A stretch of 64,000 bases of DNA from CAYREV01 sp964423345 (GTDB taxonomy: Bacteria > Bacteroidota > Rhodothermia > Balneolales > Balneolaceae): the NCBI GenBank assembly GCA_964423345.1, contig CAYREV010000006.1, forward strand, positions 35,276 to 99,275. Direction: 5' to 3'. Below the pieces are notes generated by a model, which saw nothing but the letters and a program-made list of their open reading frames with translations, did not search any database and was not told the DNA's origin. Numbering within the stretch: the stretch's first letter is position 1; each line of letters opens with the position of its first letter. This document shows positions 37,714-48,282 of the stretch, in pieces. Position numbers and translations under genes: made by a program.

Positions 37714-38721
37714 TTAATTTCCCGCCAGCTTCTCGAAGAGCTCTTTCTCTTTGTCAGACAGCTTCTTCGGTATATCAATCTGCAGTCGCACCAGCAGGTC
37801 GCCTTTGCGTGAGGGGTTTTTGAATTCGGGCATGCCCATGCCTTTGAGCCGGAAGAGCTCTCCACCGGAGGTCCCCGCAGGTATCTTAAGCTTTGCCTTT
37901 CCGGCAAAAGTATTAACAACGGTTTCGCCGCCCAGCACCGCCGTATAGAGATCTACGGAGTGGTTGTAGTAGAGGTTGTTCCCCTTGCGCTCATACTCCT
38001 CGGGCATGTCAATCTTTAGGGTCAGAAGCAGGTCGCCCTTGGATCCACCCCGGGCCGAAGCGGCGCCTTTGCCTTTCAGGCGGAGCTGTTGTCCGTCTTC
38101 GATACCGGCCGGAATCTTAACCTTCATTTTTTCTCCCCCCACACGAACGGTACGGCTGGTGCCCTCATAGGCCTGCTTGAGCGGGATGATCACCTCCGCC
38201 TTGATATGTTTCTTGGAGTCGGTTTGCTGCTGGCGCCGGCTGGCATTGCTTTGAAAGCCGCGGGCGCGCGACCGGGTGCGCTGCTGTTGTTGCCCGAAAG
38301 GGCTGTCGCCGCCCCCGAAGATCGTCTCAAAGAAACTGGAAAATGGAGTGCCGCCCCGTTGTTCCCCGCCCCCGAAAATGTCTTCCATGTTGATGCGGTA
38401 GGACTGTTGTCCGCCGAAGCCGCGGCCCTGTCCCCCTGCACCCCGGTTGGCATATTTCGACCAGTCGAAGCCGCTGTCGCCGCCGGCCCGCTGATATTTT
38501 TTCCAGTCCTTGCCAACTTTGTCATAGAGCTTCCTTTTTTCCGGGTCGCTTAATACTTCATATGCTTCGCCGACCTCCTTGAACTTATTTTCGGCTGAGG
38601 GGTCGTCGGGATTCTTGTCGGGGTGATATTTGGCGGCTTTTTTCCGGTAAGCCTTCTTTATTTCGTCCTGAGAGGCGTTTTTGCCAACACCCAGTATGTC
38701 GTAATACTCTTTGTATTCCAT
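37714..38721 (-). CDS. DnaJ-type co-chaperone without zinc finger (CbpA-like)
   Basis: A 335-aa Hsp40. The J domain occupies residues 1-70 with the HPD tripeptide in [17 protein letters not shown] Gly/Phe/Gln-rich linker (about residues 80-160, including [21 protein letters not shown]) follows, then two C-terminal substrate-binding domains ([20 protein letters not shown], then [20 protein letters not shown]). The CxxCxGxG zinc-finger repeats of canonical DnaJ are absent, so it is type II/CbpA. It would deliver clients to DnaK and could work with the ClpB nearby. The inverted repeat at 38742-38758 sits upstream of the start. Confidence 0.93.
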   Translation of the reverse strand: MEYKEYYDILGVGKNASQDEIKKAYRKKAAKYHPDKNPDDPSAENKFKEVGEAYEVLSDPEKRKLYDKVGKDWKKYQRAGGDSGFDWSKYANRGAGGQGRGFGGQQSYRINMEDIFGGGEQRGGTPFSSFFETIFGGGDSPFGQQQQRTRSRARGFQSNASRRQQQTDSKKHIKAEVIIPLKQAYEGTSRTVRVGGEKMKVKIPAGIEDGQQLRLKGKGAASARGGSKGDLLLTLKIDMPEEYERKGNNLYYNHSVDLYTAVLGGETVVNTFAGKAKLKIPAGTSGGELFRLKGMGMPEFKNPSRKGDLLVRLQIDIPKKLSDKEKELFEKLAGN

Positions 38722-38741
38722 AGAGGCAGATTGCAGTAAAT

Positions 38742-38758
38742 TACATTATTGCAATGTA
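38742..38758. promoter_or_regulatory. Inverted repeat upstream of the DnaJ-like gene
   Basis: TACATT-ATTGC-AATGTA, a perfect 6-bp inverted repeat 20 bases upstream of the start codon. It may be an operator or part of the 5' leader; no factor is identified. Confidence 0.3.
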
Positions 38759-38844
38759 GTACATATGGGGATGCAAATTAAATGCCATCTGCCCAAAGCT
38801 TACGAAATGTCAATATTTTTGTGGGCAAATCGCCAGCTTGTCAT

Positions 38845-38878
38845 AAAAAAAGCCCTCCGGATTGTCCGGAGGGCTTTG
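38845..38878 (-). terminator. Rho-independent terminator of htrA/degP
   Basis: An 11-bp perfect stem, AGCCCTCCGGA (38851-38861) with TCCGGAGGGCT (38865-38875), closed by a three-base loop. On the minus strand it is followed by seven Ts (38845-38851). It lies 24 bases past the degP stop codon. Confidence 0.92.
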
Positions 38879-38898
38879 ATCCAGTGTGGGATACAGCC

Positions 38899-40383
<1,485 letters not shown>

Positions 40384-40474
40384 AATACACTCTGTTTACG
40401 AATAATGTTGGGTTAAACTGGATGAACTCGAGATCTTTAAACAGCAATAAATGGATTTTTATTGCGTGTAATTC

Positions 40475-40482
40475 CAAACTTA
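40475..40482 (-). promoter_or_regulatory. Possible -7 box of the degP promoter
   Basis: TAAGTTTG on the minus strand fits the Bacteroidota TAnnTTTG box. No TTG stands at the expected -33 distance, because the hairpin at 40496-40525 occupies that place. The assignment is therefore tentative. Confidence 0.35.
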
Positions 40483-40495
40483 GTAGTATGATGAA

Positions 40496-40553
40496 GCCGG
40501 AGGTGCATTTCACTGCACCCCCGGCTGTGAGTTGTCATGCACAAGGCATGACA
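40496..40553 (-). terminator. Two adjacent stem-loops downstream of hsp20
   Basis: Stem 1 pairs GCCGGAGGTGCA (40496-40507) with TGCACCCCCGGC (40514-40525), 11 of 12 bases. Stem 2 pairs TGTCATGC (40533-40540) with GCATGACA (40546-40553), perfect. They follow the hsp20 stop by 27 bases on the minus strand. No T-run follows, so they may end transcription weakly or protect the hsp20 mRNA 3' end. Confidence 0.5.
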
Positions 40554-40579
40554 GTCAGCTGTCGGGATACCTAAGAGGA

Positions 40580-41008
40580 TTAGCTGATTTCAATTTTCTT
40601 CTTAACCTTGTCTTCTGCCTTGTCGATGCTGATCTTCAGCAATCCGTTTTCGTAGGTGGCGTTGATGCTCTCTTCATCTACATTGTCGGGAAGCTGGAAA
40701 GAACGGTTGAAAGAACCGTAGCGGGTTTCAACCCTGTGGTAGGTAGTCCCGTTCTCTTTCTCTTCGAACTTGCGTTCGCCGCTAATAGTGAGTCGCCCGT
40801 TGTCCAGGCTAACATCAATGTCTTCCTTGTTCATGCCGGGAAGTTCAGCATTGATCAGAAACTGATCGTCGGTTTCGGAAATATCGATACCGGGAACAAA
40901 AGAATCCCTGTTTCTATCGACAACATCCTTGAAAAACTCGTCCATCAGGTCTGAAAAATTGCTTGACATCAGGTCCCTTCCGGGTCGGTTATATCTGATT
41001 AACGTCAT
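40580..41008 (-). CDS. Hsp20/alpha-crystallin small heat-shock protein
   Basis: A 142-aa ATP-independent holdase. The alpha-crystallin domain covers residues about 40-130, with PGIDISETDDQFLINAELPG at its start, RLTISGERKFEE in the middle and the ATYENGLLKISIDK strand at the end. A final KKKIEIS contains an I-x-I-type oligomerisation tail (IEI). It lies just upstream of degP on the same strand. Stem-loops separate the two, and degP may have its own promoter. Confidence 0.95.
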   Translation of the reverse strand: MTLIRYNRPGRDLMSSNFSDLMDEFFKDVVDRNRDSFVPGIDISETDDQFLINAELPGMNKEDIDVSLDNGRLTISGERKFEEKENGTTYHRVETRYGSFNRSFQLPDNVDEESINATYENGLLKISIDKAEDKVKKKIEIS

Positions 41009-41116
41009 AATATGTACCTCATGCTGTTGTTAGTGTTCAAGTTATTATTGCATCAGAATTTCACTTTTAAGATATGCAACTGCCATGCCAGGGAAGTATA
41101 GGCAGGGGTGTCATGA

Positions 41117-41145
41117 CAGTGCTCCCTGTTGGCACTGCTTTTTTT
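41117..41145 (+). terminator. Orphan rho-independent terminator facing away from hsp20
   Basis: CAGTGC (41117-41122) pairs with GCACTG (41132-41137), nine-base loop, then GC and seven Ts (41139-41145) on the plus strand. Genes on both sides are on the minus strand, so it terminates no annotated gene. It could end a small RNA or antisense transcript starting in the hsp20 leader. Confidence 0.5.
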
Positions 41146-41222
41146 GCAGGATGAGAGGGAAGGGCGAAAAAAATGTCATCCGGGGGTTGGACAATCCGTC
41201 AGTAGGCTGTAAAAAAGACGTA

Positions 41223-42611
41223 CTAACTTCTCCCGTAGCTTTGTTTCCACTCCTTGGCAATGAGGAAGGCCATCTCCAGGCTCTGCTGGTAGTTAAGGCG
41301 GGGGTCGCAGAAGGTCTCGTAGTTGTGGTGAAGCTCACTCTCACCCAGCCCCCGGGCCCCTCCCACACATTCGGTGACGTTGTCGCCGGTCAGCTCGAGG
41401 TGGACCCCGCCCAGATAGCTGCCTTCGTCACGGTGGACGGCAAAGGTTTTACGAATCTCCTCGATAATGTCGTCGAAGTTCCGGGTCTTGATATTGTTGT
41501 CGGTCGAGAAGGTGTTGCCGTGCATGGGGTCACAACTCCAGACTACCGGCATGCCTTCGTGCTTGATACGTTTGATCAGCTCGGGCAGTCTCTTTTCCAC
41601 CTTGTCCTTGCCGAAACGCGTGATAAGAACAATTTTACCGGCTTCATGAATGGGATTCAGCTTTTCTATAAGCTTGATGGTCTCCTCCATGTCATATTCG
41701 GGCCCGATCTTGATGCCGATGGGATTCCGGATGCCGCGCAGGTATTCCACGTGGGCTCCGTCGATGTCGCGGGTTCGGTTGCCGAGCCATACCAGGTGGG
41801 AGCTCAGGTTATACCATCCTTCGCGCCTGGGCACCTTGCGGGTCTGGGCAGAGTCGTAATACAGGTTCAATCCCTCATGGGAGGTATAGATGTTGACTTT
41901 CTGAACCGACCGAAATTCGTTGGGGGTGATGGTTTCCATAAAGTTGACGGCCTTCTGGATGGAGTTGACCATCGCCTCATACTCCTGGTAGTACTGGTTC
42001 TGTTTCATAAAGTCGAGCTCCCAGTATTCCGGGTGGTGAAGGTCGGCAAACCCCTCGTCAGCCAGCGCCCTGAGGAAATTCAGGGTCAGTGCCGATTTGT
42101 TGTATCCCTGGATGAGCCGTCCGGGGTCGGGGGTGCGGGCTTCCTTCTCAGGCTTGATGCTGTTGATCAGGTCGCCCCGGTAGTTGGGTATCTTTTCTCC
42201 GTCAACGATCTCGTAGTCGCTGGAACGGGGTTTGGCATACTGGCCCGCGATGCGGCCGACGCGGACCACCGAGGTCTCCATCTCATGGATCAGGATAAAA
42301 CTCATCTGCAGCAGCACCTTGAGGAGGTTTACAATCTTTGATGACTTGCAGTCGGTAAAACTTTCAGCACAGTCGCCCCCCTGCAGAAGAAAACTCCTGC
42401 CGGCGGCTACATCCGCAAGTTTCTTTTTCAGGGCTTGGACTTCCCATGAGGTGATCAGCGGGGGATAGTTGCCCAGCTCCTCATATACCGCTTCCAGCTC
42501 CTCCTTGTCGGGGTAGCTGGGAAGCTGCTTGATTGGAAAATCTTTCCAGGAGACCGGAGACCAGTCTTTTGGGTTGGCTACTTCAGGGGCCACGGTTTCG
42601 TCTTTAAACAT
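41223..42611 (-). CDS. Class II 3-deoxy-7-phosphoheptulonate (DAHP) synthase
   Basis: First step of the shikimate pathway: phosphoenolpyruvate plus erythrose 4-phosphate gives DAHP. The 462-aa protein belongs to the plant/Mycobacterium-type class II. The opening SPVSWKDFPIKQLPSYPDKE is followed by the metal/phosphate motif LLQGGDCAESF near residue 95, RVGRIAGQYAKPRS at about 140, SHEGLNLYYD, VWSCDPMHGNTF and GGVHLELTGDNVTECVGG, all family signatures. It has its own promoter region, where TTG-N18-TATCTTTA is seen at 42650-42678. No other aro gene is adjacent. Confidence 0.96.
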   Translation of the reverse strand: MFKDETVAPEVANPKDWSPVSWKDFPIKQLPSYPDKEELEAVYEELGNYPPLITSWEVQALKKKLADVAAGRSFLLQGGDCAESFTDCKSSKIVNLLKVLLQMSFILIHEMETSVVRVGRIAGQYAKPRSSDYEIVDGEKIPNYRGDLINSIKPEKEARTPDPGRLIQGYNKSALTLNFLRALADEGFADLHHPEYWELDFMKQNQYYQEYEAMVNSIQKAVNFMETITPNEFRSVQKVNIYTSHEGLNLYYDSAQTRKVPRREGWYNLSSHLVWLGNRTRDIDGAHVEYLRGIRNPIGIKIGPEYDMEETIKLIEKLNPIHEAGKIVLITRFGKDKVEKRLPELIKRIKHEGMPVVWSCDPMHGNTFSTDNNIKTRNFDDIIEEIRKTFAVHRDEGSYLGGVHLELTGDNVTECVGGARGLGESELHHNYETFCDPRLNYQQSLEMAFLIAKEWKQSYGRS

Positions 42612-42649
42612 GAATTACTAAAAAATCAGCTCTTAATTTTATGAACGGC

Positions 42650-42678
42650 TAAAGATAAATGAAATATTTGACAAGCAA
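42650..42678 (-). promoter_or_regulatory. Candidate promoter of DAHP synthase
   Basis: On the minus strand TTG (42676-42678), 18 bases, then TATCTTTA (42650-42657), one mismatch from TAnnTTTG, about 39 bases before the start codon. Confidence 0.4.
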
Positions 42679-42753
42679 TAATACTTCATTTGTTTCAGTG
42701 AAGGGATGTAACGCCCATAACTTACCTCTTGAGGATATCTTTGCCGGCAGGGG

Positions 42754-43800
42754 TCAACTCAGGGGATCCAGCACAAAAATACCGTTTCTGTCAATATAGG
42801 CGTATTTCTGCCCTACCTTTACCAGTCCCAGCCCTGCGCGGAAATCCCATGCACGATCGAATACCGGGTCGGCAATAAGGTTTCCGCGTTCATCAATGTA
42901 GGTGTATCTGCCATTCATCATGATCCGTGCCACGCCGTCGGAGAAGGGATAGGCTTCCTCGAACTGGGGTTTGATGATAAAGGTGCCCCGGCGGTTGACA
43001 TAGCCGAAATGTCGTTCTTCGAGGTTGTTTTCATCTTCGGGCAGGGATACGGCGGCTTTCCCTTCCGAGAAAGGGCCGGCATCCAGGAATCGCGATTCAA
43101 TATGGATGCGCCCCATGGTGTCTATATATCCCCACTGCTCAAACTCAAGCTGCACGGCGGCCAAACCGTTGGAAAAAGAACGGACCTTTCGGTATTGGGC
43201 TTCGATGACCATCTCTCCCTCCCGGTTGATGTATCCCCATTCAAGGTGCTGTGGAGTTTGAACGGCGGCAAAACCTTCGGAGAAGTCCATCGCCCCCTCA
43301 AATTGAGGGCCAATCCTGAAGTTGCCGTCGGTATCGATAAATCCCCATCTCCCGTTTTGTGCAAGCGCGCGGGCCAGTCCGTTGTGAAAGGAGCCGGCCT
43401 TCTTGTATTGGGGTTCAATGCTAAAGTCGCCGTTCCGGTTGATATAGCCGAAGGAACCGTCGACCAGGACCAGTGCCAGGCCGTCAGAAAAATCATAGGC
43501 CCGGTCAAATGTTGGTTTAATGGCTATCTCCCCGTCGCGGGAGATATATCCCATGGAACCGAGAAAATTTACGGCTGCCAGTCCTTCGGAAAAGCGGTAG
43601 GGCCAGTTTTCGTTGGGTGTGAATTTGAATTTGGCGGGTATCTGTTTGTTCAGGGTGCTGTCGACAAACCCTATATGGTTGTTCTCCACATAGGGCAGAA
43701 GGGGAGCTCCCCCCTTTCCCCATTTTGTAAGGGTGCTGCAGCCGGCAGCAAGGAAAATAAGGATGAGCACAGCCGTTGCGGCCCGGTAACGTTCAGCCAT
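42754..43800 (-). CDS. WG-repeat lipoprotein
   Basis: A 348-aa exported protein of unknown role. The lipobox LAAGC near residue 21 makes it a lipoprotein. The mature part is an array of about ten WG-type repeats of roughly 30 residues, each built on GYI.R.G...I.P.F..A..FS.GLA. Clear units read GYISRDGEIAIKPTFDRAYD, GYINRNGDFSIEPQYKKAGS, GFIDTDGNFRIGPQFEGAMD and GYVNRRGTFIIKPQFEEAYP. WG repeats are thought to form beta-propeller or solenoid surfaces for binding. It lies downstream of a six-helix membrane protein on the same strand, 54 bases away, so the two may be cotranscribed. Confidence 0.88.
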   Translation of the reverse strand: MAERYRAATAVLILIFLAAGCSTLTKWGKGGAPLLPYVENNHIGFVDSTLNKQIPAKFKFTPNENWPYRFSEGLAAVNFLGSMGYISRDGEIAIKPTFDRAYDFSDGLALVLVDGSFGYINRNGDFSIEPQYKKAGSFHNGLARALAQNGRWGFIDTDGNFRIGPQFEGAMDFSEGFAAVQTPQHLEWGYINREGEMVIEAQYRKVRSFSNGLAAVQLEFEQWGYIDTMGRIHIESRFLDAGPFSEGKAAVSLPEDENNLEERHFGYVNRRGTFIIKPQFEEAYPFSDGVARIMMNGRYTYIDERGNLIADPVFDRAWDFRAGLGLVKVGQKYAYIDRNGIFVLDPLS

Positions 43801-43854
43801 GGCGTATCAGGTGTTGAAGTAGATGGTTATTCGTTTTACTTCAACCGCCGGTGT

Positions 43855-44526
43855 TTAAAATTGTTCCTGTGAGCCGGGCCGGTACCTTTCACCGGGCAGG
43901 TCGGTTGCCTTCTCTCTCAAACCCCGGTAGATGACTACGGTGGCAAGGGTGGTCAGGGGATAGGTGAAAATGATGCCCAGCCCAAAGAGGAGGACACCGA
44001 AAATATTGGCCGCCACTACGGTAATGCCGAAAAGGAAGAGTTCGAGGGTAAGGTGCTCGCTGTCGGTATAGCTTTTGCGCAGTGCCGTAAAGGCATTGTC
44101 GCCCTCTTCAATGATGTAATAGGGATAAAACTGCAGGCGAATGGCCACAAAAATCCCGGGAGCCACAAGCAGGAAGAGTCCCCCCACCACGGCGATGCCG
44201 TAGATAAAACTGCCCACAAAGTAGCTGATGAACATTCTAAAACCGTTGAACAGATCCCCCACTTCCGTATGGAAGTCGTCGGTCAGCAAAAACATAATGC
44301 GGGTGAAGCCCAGGCCAATATACAGCTGAATCATGGTGAGAAGTAAAGATAGCATCGGGGAGCGGGAGGCCGGGTCGGCCGGCATGGTCAGGTAAAAATA
44401 TACGCGGGGGACCACCGCCAGCACATAATAGGTGATGGTGACGCCGATGATGAAAGAAGCGTATTTTTTAAACTGTCGGAGGCTGTAACTGTATAGATCG
44501 CCCAGGTCTATGGTCCGTTGTTCCAT
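43855..44526 (-). CDS. Uncharacterised multi-pass membrane protein
   Basis: A 223-aa protein with about five or six hydrophobic stretches: ASFIIGVTITYYVLAVVPRVYFYL, MLSLLLTMIQLYIGLGFTRIMFLL, YFVGSFIYGIAVVGGLFLLV, ELFLFGITVVAANIFGVLLFGLGII and FTYPLTTLATVVIY. The layout resembles DUF975-type or glycerophosphodiester-phosphodiesterase-type membrane domains, but I cannot name a family with confidence. The charged segment EEGDNAFTALRKSYTDSEH between helices looks cytosolic. Same strand and just upstream of the WG-repeat lipoprotein. Confidence 0.7.
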   Translation of the reverse strand: MEQRTIDLGDLYSYSLRQFKKYASFIIGVTITYYVLAVVPRVYFYLTMPADPASRSPMLSLLLTMIQLYIGLGFTRIMFLLTDDFHTEVGDLFNGFRMFISYFVGSFIYGIAVVGGLFLLVAPGIFVAIRLQFYPYYIIEEGDNAFTALRKSYTDSEHLTLELFLFGITVVAANIFGVLLFGLGIIFTYPLTTLATVVIYRGLREKATDLPGERYRPGSQEQF

Positions 44527-44723
44527 GTAACTGATTTTATAGCTCTTTGCTTATTCGTTCGGTTCCGTGGTAATCACCCGCCAGGTGATCTGTATCGCCT
44601 TTAGGTAAATGTATGGGTATGCCCCTTCCGGAGAGGAAATGGGAATGCATTTCAAAAGTTCTCAACTCTCCTCAGAAATTATTAAATTAAAGGGTTTATT
44701 CTGAACCTGAAAATAGGATCACC

Positions 44724-47573
44724 TTGCGAGAAAACATAGTTATACGTGGTGCCCGGGAGCACAATCTTAAAAATATTGATGTAAATATTCCAAGAGAAAA
44801 GCTGGTGGTGGTAACCGGCATATCGGGTTCCGGTAAATCCTCCCTGGCTTTCGATACGATCTATGCCGAGGGGCAGCGCCGTTTCCTGGAGTCTCTTTCC
44901 GCATACGCCCGCCAGTTTCTGGGGATGATGGAGCGCCCCGAAGTGGATTTCATTGACGGACTGTCGCCCGTCATATCCATCGACCAGAAGACGACCAACC
45001 GAAACCCGCGTTCGACGGTGGGAACGGTCACCGAGATCTATGATTTTCTGCGACTGCTGTATGCGCGCATCGGTATTCCCTATTCGTGGAAGAGCGGAAA
45101 CAAGATGGAGAAGCAGACGGCCGACCAGGTGGTGAGTGCCATCATGGACATGCCCGAAGGAAGCCGGGCGTACTGCCTGGCACCGGTGGTGCGGGGACGC
45201 AAGGGCCACTACCGGGAACTGTTCGAACAGACCCGCAAACAGGGATTTGTGCAGGTGAGGGTAGACGGTGAGTTCGTCGACCTGGAAGAGGATATGAAGG
45301 TGGACCGCTACAAGACGCATAACATCGAAGTGGTGGTCGACCGGTTTGTGATTAACGAAAAAAGCCGGAAGCGCATTGCCGAAAGCGTGAGGCTTGCCCT
45401 CGAGATGGCCGACGGCAACGTAATTTTGTCCGTTCCCGCCGAAGGGGAGGAGGGCCATGAGGACCATCTCTACTCTCAAAACCTGTTTGATCCCGAAAGC
45501 GGACTGGCATACGAAGACCCGGCCCCCAACATCTTTTCGTTCAACTCACCCTACGGGGCGTGCCAGAAATGTGACGGACTGGGGTATGCCTACGATGTGG
45601 ACCCGGACCTGCTGATGCCCAACAGGAAGCAAAGTATTGCCGAAGGTGGGATCCGTTTTCTCGGGGAGCCCCGGGATATTTTTGCCTTCAAGCAGCTTAA
45701 GGCCGTGCTCGAAACCTTCGACCTGGATTTCGAAACGCCACTGAAAGAGTTTCCGGAAGAGGCCATGGTAGTGCTGATGGAAGGGGGAGGGGAAGAGAAG
45801 TATGATGTGAGCTACGACTTCCGCAACGACAATGTGACCTACAAGCATACCTTCAAGGGACTGCGCCGGATGATCCGGGAGCAGTATGAGCAGAGCAAGT
45901 CCAACAAGCAGCGCGACAAGGCCAAGGCGTTTATGAGCAAAGTCACCTGCCCCCGGTGCGAAGGGGGACGCCTCAACAGGGAGGCGCTTTCCTACAAGAT
46001 TGACGGTTATTCCATAGACGACCTGGTTCAAATGGATATCAGGATGCTCCGCGACACCATCAACGGCCTGGAGCTTAACGAGCGGCAGCAGAAGATTGGC
46101 AGCCAGGTGCTGAAGGAGGTGCGCGACAGGGTGGACTTCCTGTTGAATGTGGGCCTGAACTACCTGACGCTTGACCGGGAGGCTCAGACGCTGAGCGGCG
46201 GTGAAGCGCAGCGCATCCGTCTGGCTACCCAGATAGGCACCCAGCTGGTCGGCGTGCTCTATATTCTGGACGAGCCCAGCATCGGCCTGCACCAGCGCGA
46301 CAACATCAAGCTGATCCGGTCGCTGGAGACCCTGCGCGACCTGGGCAACAGCGTGATTGTGGTGGAGCACGACCGGGAAACCATCGAGCATGCGGATTAT
46401 GTGCTGGATCTGGGCCCGGGGGCCGGCGAATATGGAGGGGAGATCGTCACCGAGGGCAAGCCTGAAGAGCTGGATCCCGAATCGATGACCGACCGGTTTC
46501 TCAAAGACAAGGAAGTGGTTCCCTATCCCGACCGGAGGCGCGAGGGAAGCGGGAAAAGTGTGAAACTGTTCGGTGCCAGGGGACACAACCTCAAAAGCGA
46601 GGATGTGGAGATTCCCCTGGGCAAGTTTATCTGCGTGACGGGCGTCAGCGGCAGCGGCAAGAGTTCGCTGATCAACCAGACGCTGGAACCCATCCTCTCC
46701 GGCCATTTTTACAATTCCAAGTCGGTGCCGCTTCCTTTTGATGAGGTGGAGGGAGTGGATAACCTGGATAAGGTGATATCGGTCGACCAAAGTCCCATTG
46801 GCCGCACCCCGCGCTCCAACCCGGGCACCTATACCAAGGTCTTCGATCATATCCGTTCGCTCTTTGCCGAGCTCCCCGAATCAAAGATCCGGGGCTACGA
46901 CCAGGGGCGCTTCTCATTCAACGTGAAGGGCGGCCGTTGCGAGTCGTGCAACGGCGACGGGGTGCGCAAGATTGAGATGAACTTTTTGCCCGATGTCTAT
47001 GTAAACTGCGAGACCTGCAACGGGCGTCGTTACAACCGTGAAACCCTGGAGATTTACTACAAGGGCAAGAACATAGCCGATGTGCTGAGTATGTCAATCA
47101 AGGAAGCCGGCGAGTTTTTCGATTCCGTCCCCGCCATCAACCGTATACTGGGAACCCTTTGCGATGTGGGGCTGGGATACCTGACCCTCGGGCAGTCGAG
47201 CACCACCCTGTCGGGGGGCGAAGCCCAGCGAATCAAGCTGTCGCGTGAACTATCCAAGGTGGGTACCGGCGACACCCTCTATATCATGGACGAACCTACC
47301 ACCGGACTGCATTTCCAGGATGTGCGCATGCTGGTGGATGTCTGCCAGCAGCTGGTGGACAAGGGCAATACGGTTATTGTCATAGAACACAATCTCGACC
47401 TTATCAAGGCGGCCGACTGGATTATTGATCTCGGCCCGGAGGGAGGCCATGAAGGCGGTGAAATTATTGCCACCGGTACGCCCGAACAGGTGGCGGAGAT
47501 GGGCGACAGCTACACCGGACGCTACCTCAAGGAGGAGTTTGAACGGGAGAAAAAACAGAAGATGACGGCCTAG
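44724..47573 (+). CDS. uvrA: Excinuclease ABC subunit A
   Basis: The damage-recognition ATPase of nucleotide excision repair, 949 aa. It starts at a TTG. The frame has no in-frame ATG before a stop at 44688, and AGGAT lies 4 bases upstream, so the TTG is well supported. Features in order: Walker [10 protein letters not shown] near residue 36, the zinc module [12 protein letters not shown] near 410, the ABC signature [14 protein letters not shown] near 490, the second Walker [10 protein letters not shown] near 642, the second zinc finger [19 protein letters not shown] with CETCNGRR, and the second signature [14 protein letters not shown]. No uvrB or uvrC is adjacent. Confidence 0.98.
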   Translation: MRENIVIRGAREHNLKNIDVNIPREKLVVVTGISGSGKSSLAFDTIYAEGQRRFLESLSAYARQFLGMMERPEVDFIDGLSPVISIDQKTTNRNPRSTVGTVTEIYDFLRLLYARIGIPYSWKSGNKMEKQTADQVVSAIMDMPEGSRAYCLAPVVRGRKGHYRELFEQTRKQGFVQVRVDGEFVDLEEDMKVDRYKTHNIEVVVDRFVINEKSRKRIAESVRLALEMADGNVILSVPAEGEEGHEDHLYSQNLFDPESGLAYEDPAPNIFSFNSPYGACQKCDGLGYAYDVDPDLLMPNRKQSIAEGGIRFLGEPRDIFAFKQLKAVLETFDLDFETPLKEFPEEAMVVLMEGGGEEKYDVSYDFRNDNVTYKHTFKGLRRMIREQYEQSKSNKQRDKAKAFMSKVTCPRCEGGRLNREALSYKIDGYSIDDLVQMDIRMLRDTINGLELNERQQKIGSQVLKEVRDRVDFLLNVGLNYLTLDREAQTLSGGEAQRIRLATQIGTQLVGVLYILDEPSIGLHQRDNIKLIRSLETLRDLGNSVIVVEHDRETIEHADYVLDLGPGAGEYGGEIVTEGKPEELDPESMTDRFLKDKEVVPYPDRRREGSGKSVKLFGARGHNLKSEDVEIPLGKFICVTGVSGSGKSSLINQTLEPILSGHFYNSKSVPLPFDEVEGVDNLDKVISVDQSPIGRTPRSNPGTYTKVFDHIRSLFAELPESKIRGYDQGRFSFNVKGGRCESCNGDGVRKIEMNFLPDVYVNCETCNGRRYNRETLEIYYKGKNIADVLSMSIKEAGEFFDSVPAINRILGTLCDVGLGYLTLGQSSTTLSGGEAQRIKLSRELSKVGTGDTLYIMDEPTTGLHFQDVRMLVDVCQQLVDKGNTVIVIEHNLDLIKAADWIIDLGPEGGHEGGEIIATGTPEQVAEMGDSYTGRYLKEEFEREKKQKMTA

Positions 47574-47652
47574 ACTATGCCGTGACGGGGCCGGCACGGC
47601 GGGCCAATTATAGTTTGTTCAGTACTATCTTTCTGACTATTTTCTGCAACTT

Positions 47653-48201
47653 ATGCGGATGTTACGCACTCATATAACCAGGATATTTTTGATCCCCGTG
47701 ATTATAACCGGGATCGGGCTTTGTATGGTGCGTCCCGCACAGGCCCATCGTTCGGGCAAGGCTTTTTCGAACTGGCTGAGTCGGGTAATGGACCAAAATG
47801 AGCTTTCAGACCTGGAATCGGGCTTTGAGCAGTTGAAAGGTTCTGAGGCGGACATCCACCACCTGATGCTGAAAGCTTCCGAAATTATCGGGAAAGCCGA
47901 AAACGGGCACTTTAATCACTTCATTTCGCCCGATAAAAAACAGCAGATCTACTATGTGCTCCTTCAGCAGTGGAACCATTTCCAGAATGAGAAAGGAATG
48001 GCCGCCCTTCCGCCCGTGGAGCTGATGAAACCTCTGGTGACCTACCAGGTGGATACATATCACACCTCCGGCCCGGCGGTATCCCAGAAAGCCGGAGAAC
48101 ATCCGAAGTGCCCGGCCCAAAAACAAACCGTCCTTTCCACGCCTGTCCTGGACATGAGCCTTAGTCCAATGAGCAATGGTATAGCCATTGGTGCGCCATA
48201 G
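47653..48201 (+). CDS. Small secreted protein of unknown function
   Basis: A 182-aa protein I do not recognise. Residues 1-31 look like a signal peptide (IFLIPVIITGIGLCMVRPAQA). The mature part is about 150 residues, mainly alpha-helical in composition (ELSDLESGFEQLKGSEADIHHL, KQQIYYVLLQQWNHFQNEK), with several His residues and one CP pair near the C-terminus. The last 40 residues look disordered. It lies between uvrA (79 bases upstream) and secD (81 bases downstream) and may be cotranscribed with secDF. An alternative start is the ATG two codons later. Confidence 0.65.
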   Translation: MRMLRTHITRIFLIPVIITGIGLCMVRPAQAHRSGKAFSNWLSRVMDQNELSDLESGFEQLKGSEADIHHLMLKASEIIGKAENGHFNHFISPDKKQQIYYVLLQQWNHFQNEKGMAALPPVELMKPLVTYQVDTYHTSGPAVSQKAGEHPKCPAQKQTVLSTPVLDMSLSPMSNGIAIGAP

Positions 48202-48282
48202 AGTCTTTTTATGCCTGTTCGTCTTACTCTATTGATCATAGATTTTTTATCACCCAACTTTAATTGACAAACGTATTATCCC

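Noticed and set aside
41117..41137. CIRCE heat-shock operator upstream of hsp20
   Set aside because: The spacing of nine bases is right, but the arms read CAGTGC/GCACTG rather than GCACTC/GAGTGC, and a T-run follows, so a terminator fits better.
42918..43800. Tandem DNA repeat or CRISPR in the WG-repeat gene
   Set aside because: The repeats are at the protein level, diverged in DNA, and lie in a single open frame with a lipoprotein leader.
44682..46850. Large minus-strand open frames opposite uvrA
   Set aside because: uvrA is complete with all motifs; the opposite frames have no recognisable domains and no plausible starts.
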